Source of the DNA: Epiperipatus broadwayi
Lineage: Eukaryota; Onychophora; Udeonychophora; Euonychophora; Peripatidae
DNA length: 64,000 nt
NCBI GenBank assembly: GCA_028023455.1
Contig: JAQFVV010006255.1
Coordinates: forward strand, 1,300,001 to 1,364,000
Direction: 5' to 3'
Part shown: positions 54,389 through 64,000 of the stretch, piece after piece
Position numbering within the stretch: the first letter of the stretch is position 1
How the letters are laid out: the number at the start of each line of letters is the position of its first letter
Notes under the pieces: generated by a model
Seen by the model: only the letters and a program-made list of their open reading frames with translations
Told to the model about the DNA's origin: nothing
Databases searched by the model: none
Translations under genes and position numbers: made by a program

Positions 54389-55986
54389 TTCAATTACCAT
54401 TCTGCTAACATAGAAAATTTTCTAATATTGAAAACGCATCAACTTTAATATATGTAAAGCATTCAAAATGTTTCCTATAAGCAACAGATTTTCTGGTAAG
54501 CATGAGCACACTGGTATAATATAATATTAGCTTTTCATTAATTCATGGAATATATATATATAACTTAATTAGGAGATACAGGAGCATATTATATTCTTTG
54601 GATAATGCACATTTCATTATAGAGCAGATATTTTTAAACTTCCTAATCATAAAATGGATAATAATGAGGCATATAGTAGAGCAGCTTTGTAATAAAAAGT
54701 TAATTGCATAATAAGCTTGAAAAATAATTCACTTAAAAGTATTTTATTTCCTTTACAACACATATGACTATCCAGTTATTCAGTACAATCTGCAGTTAAA
54801 GACAATAGTAGTGACTTTTAAGTACATGTTTCATTACAATGGTAGAATATTAGTTTTTAAACAAATAGTCCAGAATAATTTTTAAGTGAAAAAGTTAATT
54901 TTCATTTCACAGACTTGGGATATATTTTCTCTACCTCTAGCCTGTAATAGATAAATTAAAAGTTTTGTAAGCAAATGCTTTCATTCAGCCATTAAAGTAA
55001 ATAAGTAATTAAAATTTCATCTGAAAACTAAAATATAGGTTCTGCTACCTGGAATTTTAATAGTCCATTCCTTAAAATAATGAATTATTCTAAAGCAAAC
55101 CATTGTTTAAAGGTAAGAATATTGAAATAAATATATTTTTAAATAGACATTGCTGAAAAATAAACATTTTAGTCTTTTAATAAATTTCTTATTCTTTTCA
55201 GCATCTTCCAATAATAAAGCAAAAGCATTTTAAAATGCTAAGAACTGTTATAAAACACTGCATAAGCATAAAGTTTTTAACAGTATCAATAGTATGGCAC
55301 AAAGAATATTGAACTGATAATAAAGTTTATTGTAAATAAAAGATTGGTAATCAATAAAAGTTCTTTCATAAATATGGAGATCCATAGAAAATTCCCTTTA
55401 AATACTAATTCTGCATAAAAATAACTTGGCATTTGTTGAAGAATAGTAAACTTTAGTTTAAAGCTTTAGGACCTGGATTAAAACATTTAAATATACATAT
55501 TACTTTAACAAAATAAAATTGATTAAAAGTTATTAAATAGAATTATTAAAAATAATTAATTCTGCAACTAGATAATTAAAGAAAAGAATAAAAGTAGTAG
55601 AAAGTATGTGCAAGGTTTTCCTCTTTTATATTCCTGGTCATATGATTGATTTTGATGATTAAAACTGATATTTTAAATCACCTCCTATTTAACCTAATTC
55701 ATTACAGTTTAAAAATTAATTAGTTTTTTAGGAAATAAAGCTAAAAATAAAGTCATTTACATATTGTCTAGACTTTTTAATTAAAAATATTAAATTCATT
55801 AATGAAACTAAAATTATTACAATTAAAATAAAACATAATATATAATAATCACTTTTTTTGAAACACTCATGTAAAAATTTTTCAGAATATTTTTTCATTG
55901 TTTTTAATTAAAGATATTTAAAAACAATTAAATATTACAAATAAGGAAATGAAAGTTGGAAATTAAAATGTAAGCACAATTACATA
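54389..55986. other. gene-free AT-rich DNA
   Basis: Only short AT-rich stretches are present. No coding motif or bounded repeat is supported. Confidence 0.65.
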
Positions 55987-56077
55987 CATTCTCTGTTTTT
56001 ATGGAAGTAATACAATTTTATTCTTCCTCCTTTCCTTAGATATTGATTTCTATATTTACATATGATACCATTTCCAA

Positions 56078-56172
56078 TTTTTTTTATATGTCAAATGTAT
56101 TGACTGTGAAGTAAACCCAGACTAGTTGCTTGAAAGGCAGCTATGCTAACCACTAGGGCACCAACACTTGAC
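56078..56172 (-). mobile_element. tRNA-derived SINE (copy 2) nested in PLE end
   Basis: Flanked by taccatttccaa at 56066-56077 and 56173-56184 (12 bp). The minus strand reads aagtgttggtgccctagtgg, gttagcatagctgcctttca, then an eroded box B (tgggtttacttca) and atttgacata before a short A tail. It shares with copy 1 the outer end gttggt, the stem gctgcctt..aagca and the 3' segment tttgacatat. The interrupted target sequence is the PLE's own end, so the SINE is younger than the PLE insertion. Confidence 0.82.
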
Positions 56173-56223
56173 TACCATTTCCAACTTTCTTATACACTTA
56201 ACAATACTATACACAAAACTTTA

Positions 56224-56263
56224 CTCTTACAGTTTCTACTGTCCTGCAGTCATCATCAGAGCT
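56224..56263 (-). ncRNA. hammerhead-like core of PLE (left copy)
   Basis: On the minus strand: agctCTGATGA, a stem tgactg-cagga-cagt(a), then GAAA, then ctgtaagagtaaagtttt. CTGATGA is at 56253-56259 and GAAA at 56233-56236 (complement). A stem III ACT...AGT with a 10-base loop is possible. Stem I pairing is not obvious. PLE terminal repeats are known to carry hammerheads, which supports the reading. Confidence 0.55.
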
Positions 56264-56769
56264 ACAATATCCAAATATATAATACAATTAATACATTATA
56301 TTTATATACATAATCAATAACATACATCTTAGCCTAACCATTATTAACTAATTTTATTTTCTTATTTATAGTATTTTATTATTAAATTATTCTAAAACAA
56401 TTTTATTATAATTTTAAAACTTTAATCTTTAAACTCTACTATTTAATCTATCATTTTATTATCTTTTTAATTATATTTTCTTAATTACTTCTAAACTTTT
56501 TTTATTTTTATTATATATTTAACTATTAACTTTTTTACATTACAAATTACCTTTTTATTACATTACTAAATACTTACATTTTTATAATTCTATTTCCAAA
56601 AATCAACTGACAAATTTTCAAAAATTCTTATACCTGTTTAACAACTCCCTCTATCATTTTCTTCAATTTTATTTTTAAACCTTTTTATATTCAAACTATT
56701 ATTAATAATAATAACTATAATTATTCATAAAATTATTGTCTTTACCCCAAAATTCACATTAAGATTTTG

Positions 56770-57422
56770 TTATATATTTTTAATTAATATTGCCTCTTTA
56801 ATTTTCCTATCCCTTGTATTACTTGCATAATTAATCATTTTTATACTATCCTTCTCAAACCTATGACCCATTTCTAATGAATGCAAATAAATAGGTGACT
56901 TCTTACCATACTTATGTTGAACTAATCTTGTATAAATTGAATTCTTTGTCTTACCTACATAATTAGTTTTTATATTTTTACTTTTACCTGACATACATTC
57001 AATTTTATATACCCTATTTATGCTTTTTTCTACTTTTGTTACATATTTATTATCTAATATATTAACTATATTTTCCTTCTTTTATTTATTATCTTAAATT
57101 TTATTACATTATTAAACTTTTTATTAATTTTAATAATTATTTTATTCATTCTTTTTACGATACTATTATTATAAGTTCTAATACCCACATATTCATGCTT
57201 ATCTATTTTATCATTTCTACATACTATCTCCCTATTTTTATTAAATTTTTCTTTTGATTTCCTTATAGTTTCATCTATAATTTTTGCTGGATATTCATTA
57301 TTTTTAAATTCTTTAATTATCAATTCAACTTGTTTATTATAATCTTCATCTGAGCAATAATTCCTAGCTCTATCTATTCTTGAATTTATGCTACTTATTT
57401 TATATCTATATTCAAATTCCAA
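56770..57422 (-). pseudogene. PLE protein C-terminal part (linker plus GIY-YIG endonuclease), left copy
   Basis: Two adjacent minus-strand stretches encode it. First (57422 to 57066) comes the segment after the reverse transcriptase: INSRIDRARNYCSDEDYNKQ, VELIIKEFKNNEYPAKII, then TYNNSIVKRMNKIIIKIN. The second (56994 to 56770) holds the GIY-YIG nuclease core around NYVGKTKNSIYTRLVQHKYG, HSLEMGHRFEKDSIKMINYA and KEAILIKNI, including the conserved Glu near the end. Frameshifts and a short gap separate them, and the polymerase domain is missing. In PLEs the nuclease nicks the target for primed reverse transcription. This copy preserves the nuclease better than the right copy. Confidence 0.85.
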
Positions 57423-57553
57423 TTACTTATATTACTATCCATATTAGATTTTTTATATATAGATGTTTCTATCTTGCATTTACCATTTCAATATGACTTC
57501 TTTAGCAAAAACATTATATATAAAAATCTAATATAGATAGTAATATAAATAAT

Positions 57554-58250
57554 TTGAATATAGGTATAAAATATAAAATAAGTAGTGTAAATTCAAGAAT
57601 ATATAAAGCTAGGAATTTTTGCTCAGATGAAGAAGATTACAGTAAACAGGTAGAATTGATAATTAAAGAATTTAAAGATAATGAATATCCAGAGAAAATT
57701 ATAGATGAAAGTATAAGGAAATCAGAAGAAAAATTTAATAAAAATAAGGAGATAGTATGTAGAAAAGATAAAATAGATAAGAATGAATATATGGGTATTA
57801 GAACTTATAATAATAGTATTGTAAAAAGAATGAATAAAATAATTATTAAAATTAATAAAAAAATTTAATAATGTAATAAAATTTAAGATGGTAAATAAAA
57901 GAAGGAAAAATATACTTAATATATTAGACAATAAATATGTAACAAAAGTAGAAAAATGCATAAATGGGGTATATAAAATTGAATGTATATCATGTAAAAG
58001 TAAAAATATAAAAACTAATTATGTAGGTGAGACAAAGAATTCAATTTATACAAGATTAGTTCAACTTAAGTATGATAGAGATCACCTATTTATTTGCATT
58101 CATTAGAAACAAGTCATAGGTTTGAGAAGATAGTATACAAATGATTAATTATATAAGTAATAGAAGGGATAGGAAAATTAAAGAGGCAATATTGATTACA
58201 AATATAAAACCAAATCTTAATAGGGATTTTGGGGTGAAGACAATAATTTT
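57554..58250 (+). pseudogene. PLE protein C-terminal part (linker plus GIY-YIG endonuclease), right copy
   Basis: The + strand open stretches 57554-57868 and 57888-58106 carry the same sequence as the left copy in mirror orientation: YKISSVNSRIYKARNFCSDE, QVELIIKEFKDNEYPEKII, then a frameshift, then GVYKIECISCKSKNIKTN and YVGETKNSIYTRLVQLKY. The GVY and YVG halves give the GIY-YIG motif. A second frameshift after DRDHLFICIH damages the rest, though atattgattacaaatataaa near 58190 continues the C-terminus. The polymerase domain is absent, so neither copy is autonomous. Confidence 0.85.
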
Positions 58251-58740
58251 ATGAATAATTATAGTTATTATTATTATTATTAATAAGTTTGAATATAAAA
58301 AGGTTTAAAAATAAAGTTGAAGAAAGTGATGATACAGGGAGTTGTTAAACAAATATGAGAATTTTTAAAAATTTGTCAGTTGGTTTTTTGGAAATAGTAT
58401 TATAAAGGTGTATGTATTTAATATTGTAATAAAAAGGTAATTTATAATATAAAAAAGTTAATAGCTAAATATATAATAAAAATAATGTTTACAAGTAATT
58501 AAAAAAATATAATTAAAAAGATAATAAAATGATAGATTAAATAATAGAGTTTAAAGTTAAAGTTTTAAAATTATAATAAAATTGTTTTAGAATAATTTAA
58601 TAATAAAATACTATAAATAAGAAAATCAAATTAGTTAAGAGTAGAATAATAAAATGGAAAATGATAATGGTCAGGCTAAGATGTGTTATTGATTATGTAT
58701 ATACATATAATGTATTAATTGTATATAGATTGATATTGTA

Positions 58741-58783
58741 GCTCTGATGATGACTGCAGGACAGTCAAAACTGTAAAAGTTTT
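58741..58783 (+). ncRNA. hammerhead-like core of PLE (right copy)
   Basis: CTGATGA (58744-58750), stem gactg-cagga-cagtc, then AAAA in place of GAAA, then ctgtaaaagttttgg. The left copy keeps GAAA at this place, and the fragment at 21185 reads ccgaaactg. The ancestral string was therefore probably CAGTCGAAACTG, and the loss looks like a CpG-to-CpA change. Confidence 0.5.
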
Positions 58784-58846
58784 GGTGTAAAAAATAATAT
58801 TGTTAAGTGTATAAGAAGGTTAGAAATGGTATCATTCTCTGTTTTT

Positions 58847-60753
58847 CTTTATTTGGAAACTAATAACTTTTAATAATGATAAATTAACTGATTATCTTCT
58901 TTTAGTTAACATTGCTTAATTTTATTTTTACTGATTTAATCTCATTACAATTGGCATTAAGAAAAATATACTCCTATTAACAAATGATTTAAATAAAATG
59001 TATCCTAATAAGCAAGTAATTTAAATATTAATATACAACATTAAAAATGTAAACTTAGTTATTAAAGTTTAATTGTAACATTAATTTTTAATATACTAGA
59101 AGATATATTAAAATAATTTTAGCTTTTAATAATTTTAACATTAACTTATTCTACAGAGTAAAATATACCTAATTTAAGGAATTGGAAGTCATATGTACCC
59201 ACAAATGAGTTTAAACCACTACAACAAAAATATTAAATTGAATTTTAAAAATAATTAAGACTTGTAAAAGTTCTTTAAAATGACTTAAAGGATGAATTAA
59301 CATTTAACTATCAAGCCTTGATAAATTGGCTTGCAGTAGAAATAACTTTATTGAAAATATTTTTATATTGTAATAGTAAGCACACTAATGAACAATTGGT
59401 ATTAAAACCAGTTAAAAATTAAATAATATATATATATGGCAATTAAACTTTTATCTAGGAGAATTTAAAGACAACTAACAGACAACCATGTTCATGGTAG
59501 AATGACAGAATACAATTTATTTTTAATTGACAAGTAATTTCTTGTTCTGAGTAAGATCAAATTGAGCCTACATAAACAACTTTCCATGCAGGTCCAATTA
59601 TATTTCTTGATCGTTAACTATCTCCACCTATTAAGTTATTACTTTAACAAATAAATAATTAGCTTGGTTCAGATGAGGAATGACAAACACCAAATTATTA
59701 ACAACAAACAATAACTTTATTTAAAGACTGATAATAATGATAATAAAAAATATTTACAAATTAATACTTATATGGTGATCATGCACGAGAGGAAAAAAAA
59801 ATTATAACTTACAATCTCTTTGAGTGTGTTTTATAGAAAGATCAATTGATTTACTTTAATGTTTTTGTGAACTCACATGTACACATGCATCTTTAAATGT
59901 AGGAACATGACTCATTTATCTTTAAATTTTTATGTCTTCTGGTAATATAAGATTTTAGCTTCCTTTGGTTCCTTGCAGTTTTCTTCTGATAGTTTCTATT
60001 TTAGTTTTCTTCTGAGCATTTTTTAAAATAAATAGATTTACAGGTTAATTTATAGAAATATGTTTTCATGGAATAATAACTTTAGATGACTGATTTTTTT
60101 ATTTCTTCAGTAAGTAAATGTTAGATATTTCTTCAGTGTCCAATAATGATGAATAAATTGGCAGAATAAAAATTAAAATTTAAGGCATATTTTTATTAAC
60201 AGCTTTATAGTCGGTTATACTGCTGGAAAGATCAGGTAAAGCATCCTGGAGGATTCTCTACTCCATAAAATGCATGATATTAATTAAAAATCTTTATAAA
60301 ATTCTATTGACTTCTTGACTATAACAGATATTGCAACAAAATGATATTACAATTCTTTTCCCAGTTTCTTGAAAGCCAACGAGCTTTGAAAGCTTCTGTT
60401 GGTTATCATAAGAGCATTTTTGTTTTAAAAGAAAAAATATTCTTTATTTTTAAAAGAATAAAGTAATAAAACATTTTAATCTTTACACATTTTTCTTTTT
60501 AATATTTTAAAACACATATAAAATTTATTCTACGTATATGACTTTAATATTTTGTTATACATAATAAAAAAATATTTATATAAAAGCAACAGCTGTAAAC
60601 TCAGACGTGAAGGTTACAATATATATATACTTAAACAATTAGATGGCTGGAATTTTAGCTTCACTGATAAAGCTAAAGATTACCATATATATATATATAA
60701 TAGTAATAATAATAAGTTAAAATAGTTGATGTTATTAAGAGTTAGAGTTAGGA
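58847..60753. other. gene-free AT-rich DNA
   Basis: No coding motif or bounded repeat is supported. There are short (TA)n runs near 59427-59440 and 60682-60700. Confidence 0.65.
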
Positions 60754-61260
60754 AAATGATGCAGAGAAAAAATAGAAAAAGAAACAAAAACGGAAATGAC
60801 TGCACTAGCAGTAGAACAGAATAATAACCACCAAAACAGAACACAACAGGATGATCCAAATGTGAGTTTTAATATAGAAATGCTTGTGACAAGTATGGAG
60901 ATGATTAAAAAAAATTAACAATGGATGGAAACAATAAGAGAGAATATGGAAGAAAATCATCAATGGATGAAAACGAAAAAAAATTAAATTTGATAGATAC
61001 ATTGTAAGAGAATCAATGCAGAAAATCTGATAATAAAAGAAAGTTTGCCACGAAGTGGGAAGGAAAATCAAAATGAACAAAATGATAAATTGGAGAAAAT
61101 GGGATTTTAAATATCTGAGCAACTAGAGAAGATTAAAAAAAAACATGAACAAAATAACAAAAATGGACGACAAAAATTAGCAGTGAAGAAAAGTCCAAGA
61201 ATGCTAAGAAGAAATGGAGGTGGAAATTAAAGAGTTCAAAAATAGTAGTCATTCATTTTC
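60754..61260 (+). pseudogene. gag-like coiled-coil remnant
   Basis: The + strand, with stops, reads VEQNNNHQNRTQQDDPNVSF, NIEMLVTSMEMIKKN, QWMETIRENMEENHQWMKT, then DKLEKMGF and ISEQLEKIKKKHEQNNK. The internally repeated M-E-x-I-x-E-N / Q-W-M heptad pattern is typical of coiled-coil gag heads of arthropod LTR elements. Base composition is purine-rich, unlike the surroundings. No polymerase part follows. Its decayed state and lack of ends make the family uncertain. Confidence 0.45.
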
Positions 61261-62639
61261 TGGAAAAAATTGAAACAGATCAAAGAGTGATGGAAAAAAC
61301 AAGCATTATAAACAAGAGAAAATGGGCCAACTGGCTAGACTCAGATGGAAATTTGTGAGGCTATGAAACCAAAAAAGAGGAAGTGCTGTAATCCAGCACT
61401 AGTGAGTACAATGAAGTACATAGTAGTATTATGCAGATTCATAGAACTAAGGTTATTATTTTTAATAACTTTGGTTCAAATTTGATTATTTTATCAATGC
61501 ATGAATTAAAGTCTCTAAGATTAAAAATTCAGTATTTTAATGGTAACATTACTGCTTTCTGTTGAAGCATAGGAATTAATAAAATTGGCAGTTTACCATT
61601 GTTCAAAACAATTTTATATCATCATAATTTTTTTTTTGACTATATCTAGGAATTCCAAGAAAATAAAATAACTTTCACAGCAAATCCAATATTATGCAGT
61701 TTTCTTTGACTTCATGATGTGCTCTTTAAAAAAAAAGAATTATAACCATTTATTTATTCAATTAAGATTTCTTTTCCTAAAAGATAAGTTTCACTAAGAA
61801 CAACTTCATTAATATTAAACTTTGATAGCTGCATATATTACATATAATTTCTATCTAAATAAAAATTGAAGTCCTTATCTTTATTACTATCATTACATCC
61901 TGCTACACCACTATTACAATTACTGATATTATGATTCATTGTATTAAATAAGCAATCCACTAAACTTTTGATTGATTCAGATATTACAACACAGTCAATT
62001 TTTTACATTATCTTTTCACAACCTTTCATTTTTGTATCAAATAGAGTTCCTCAATAGTGTTGATCAATTTATAATCATTTGCTGAATGAAATTCATCCAA
62101 ATTCATTGCAAATAGGACTTATTTTAATTGTACCCCCTTTTGCAATGTCATAATTAAAGACTTCCAGTGTGCTAAACGTCATTGTTTTGTCACTCATGAG
62201 AGTTTTTACATGCAGAAAGCAAATAAATAAAAAATTAGTATTAATATTTCAATATCTAATATCCAAATTTTGGGTTTTTATAACAAACAAAAAATACACA
62301 CAAAAAAGAAACTATAAAGTATAACTACTTATGCTTTATTTCAACCGAAAGCAATAAATTCAATAATTTGATTGTTTTTTGAGAAAAATTGATAACTCGA
62401 AATTATAAAAACATTACTCAGTTTTTAACTACTAGATTTGACAACAAAAAAAAGTAATCAAATTTGATATAGTATTCAGAATGAAATATGCCAAAAATGT
62501 GCAATTTTGAATAAAAAAACTGGATGGATTTTGATTCATGTAATAAAATAAATATAATTAAAAGTTGAAAATATAGTTTCACAAATATACAAACCATTGT
62601 TATAGCAACATTGACATAAGATTTAGCAGCAGCAAACTT
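61261..62639. other. gene-free AT-rich DNA
   Basis: The first 150 bases may continue the gag-like remnant (EKMGQLARLRWKFVRL near 61317). Nothing else is supported. Confidence 0.6.
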
Positions 62640-62665
62640 TCATACAGTAGTGCCATGAGATGTGT
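62640..62665 (+). repeat. isolated end of the foldback family
   Basis: catacagtagtgcca, preceded by a diverged aaactt, matches the terminal arm of the copies at 36532 and 38650. No inverse partner is seen nearby, so this is a short relic. Confidence 0.45.
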
Positions 62666-63554
62666 GATAATCATGACATAATAATCTGCAACTGAAGACA
62701 AGATAAAAAAATGGAGAATGCACAGAAAAGACCTCAGAAAAAGTACTTAAACTTTGTTGTCCAACATCTTATCTTACAAAACAGCAAGTAATATTTTTAT
62801 TACTTACTGGTTATTGATTATTAATAGTCATATCTGAAGATCATATCCATCTGAGGATTCCATTTGTAGCCTAACTTCAATTAAATGTTTTACAATTCAT
62901 CTTCTTTAATATTGTAATCTGCAAAGAAAGAATTTTAATGAGAGAATTTTAAATATTTTTAATTGTTTGTTATACTTGCTAGCTTGATTAATCATTTTTA
63001 TTATCCATGTCAATATCCTAATACATGAATCAGATACAATTTTGATTCAAAATTGTTTATTTTTGATGTTTTTAATTATGTATATTGTATCAAATTTGAT
63101 TATTTTTGCAAAAGCCATATGGTTTAAAGCGTGAATATTTTTACAATTTTGAATTATTGATTTTCTCCAAAAAATAAAAAACAAGTTTTTGAACATGTTA
63201 TCTTCATTCAAAATTTTAGTAAAGATTTTGGGTGTACGTTATATAATACTTGTGTATTTTTGTATCCTATGGAAATCAAAATTTAGAATGAAAAAAAAGG
63301 ATCTTAAATAGTATTTAAAATCCAGCATTATCAATTAGGTATAGCTATCATTGTCGCAAAATGTCTATGCTGAAAAATAAGTGACTATTATATATAATTC
63401 TGGCTTGTAAAATACATGATTGATTTTAAGAAAGCTATCTTTGACAACTGTTCAAAGCTGTAATCATAATAGGAAAATATTTATATTAAGCACATTTTTC
63501 TTGCTTTATTTTAAACTGTCAAAAAGATAAAGTACTATTATAAGGTAAAGCTAT

Positions 63555-64000
63555 AAAACAATATTTTCAATCCAAGCTAATTTTCCTGCATAAACATACA
63601 GATCTGAATCCAGTTAAGTATCTACAGATTTTGGTGTCTTTGGGTTTTAAATAACCATAGTCACGTGTATCCTCTAGCTAGGATTGGTATCAAATCACTA
63701 AAACATCACATGACCACTTTTTCTTTATGCTTACACAATCTGAATAGAAAGGCATTGTAATGCAAAAACTTCTAGCATCTATTAATTACTAGAGATTGAA
63801 CGAGATAGCTCTACTGAAAAAAAAATGTTGCTATTGTTCTAACATCATATGCAAGCATAAAGAAAAAGAGATCATATCATTTTTTAGTGGTTTAATATTA
63901 ATCCTAACCAAAGAATAAAGATGACTATGATTATTAAAAAACAAAGACATCAAAATATATAAATATTGAACTAGATATAGTTCTGTATGACTATACAGGC
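63555..64000. mobile_element. foldback retrozyme-like element, runs off the window end
   Basis: The left part (63555-63730) carries the inverted body and tail: caatccaagct, gattttggtgtctttggg, taggattggtatcaaatcac and taaaacatcacatgaccac. The right part (63845-64000) carries the tail and body in direct orientation: gcaagcataaagaaaaagag, tttttagtggtttaata, acaaagacatcaaaata and tatgactatacagg. Between them is a remnant of the end (gaacgagatagctctactg). It is more diverged than the 53-kb copy. The hammerhead part would lie outside the window or is lost. Confidence 0.7.

Larger units (their letters stand above)
56001..58832. mobile_element. palindromic pair of Penelope-like elements (head-to-head) with 14-bp TSD
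   Basis: Two inverted PLE copies of about 1.3 kb face away from a centre near 57470-57520. Their outer ends match each other in inverse (taccatttc.aac.ttcttatacacttaac on the left, gttaagtgtataagaagg ... aatggta on the right). The direct repeat cattctctgttttt lies at 55987-56000 and 58833-58846. The left side carries an extra single-sided tail of about 64 bp (56001-56065) before the inverted end, resembling the asymmetric tails of the foldback elements. Both arms encode the same linker plus GIY-YIG protein end, and both carry a hammerhead-like core near the outer end. A SINE has inserted in the left end. Confidence 0.88.

Noticed and set aside
57722-57961. 79-codon minus-strand open frame rich in F, L and I
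   Set aside because: It is the antisense shadow of the right PLE copy.
60805-61122. 105-codon minus-strand open frame
   Set aside because: It is the antisense shadow of the purine-rich gag-like relic; its hydrophobic look is a consequence of the complement.

Overview
This is a very A+T-rich eukaryotic (animal) window with almost no long open reading frames. It holds one conserved split gene embedded in transposable-element remnants. There is no sign of bacterial organisation: no operons, no Shine-Dalgarno sites, and there are long introns with GT/AG ends. The one cellular gene is a PDCD6 (ALG-2) penta-EF-hand gene. Its last four coding exons lie on the + strand at 7218-7262, 12409-12567, 19166-19275 and 38262-38363. 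From memory, its protein resembles arthropod ALG-2 more than vertebrate PDCD6 (for example FNPETIRLMIGMFDR and HHDTDLDG). An arthropod or related invertebrate is therefore my best guess, but the species is not determined.

Layout. Bases 1-7074 hold an old LTR-type retroelement: two direct repeats of at least 1.9 kb around a broken interior with a gag-like coiled coil and a primer-binding-site-like sequence. Bases 7218-38363 are the PDCD6 gene. Its introns (5.1, 6.6 and 19.0 kb) contain a TIR element with 8-bp target duplications, a hAT-like element, Penelope-like (PLE) and LINE fragments, a tRNA-derived SINE and several inverted-repeat elements. Bases 39447-46540 are a LINE graveyard broken up by foldback elements and a TA-flanked MITE. 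Bases 46541-53254 are featureless AT-rich DNA. Bases 53255-54195 hold a complete foldback element. Bases 55987-58846 hold a palindromic pair of PLE copies, with a SINE nested at one end. The rest is intergenic, with a gag-like remnant and another foldback copy running off the window end.

The most interesting system is a family of foldback elements (36532-36749, 38650-38818, 39447-40210, 45966-46265, 53269-54181, 63555-64000). Three copies are bounded by 14-bp direct repeats. The long copies carry a hammerhead-ribozyme-like motif: CTGATGA, a short stem II, GAAA, a palindromic ACTAGT stem III, and pairing stem I strands. The palindromic PLE pair is also flanked by a 14-bp direct repeat and carries hammerhead-like cores near its ends. 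I infer that the foldbacks are retrozyme-like non-autonomous elements mobilised by PLE machinery, inserted as head-to-head units. This rests on reading by eye; no folding or database search was run.
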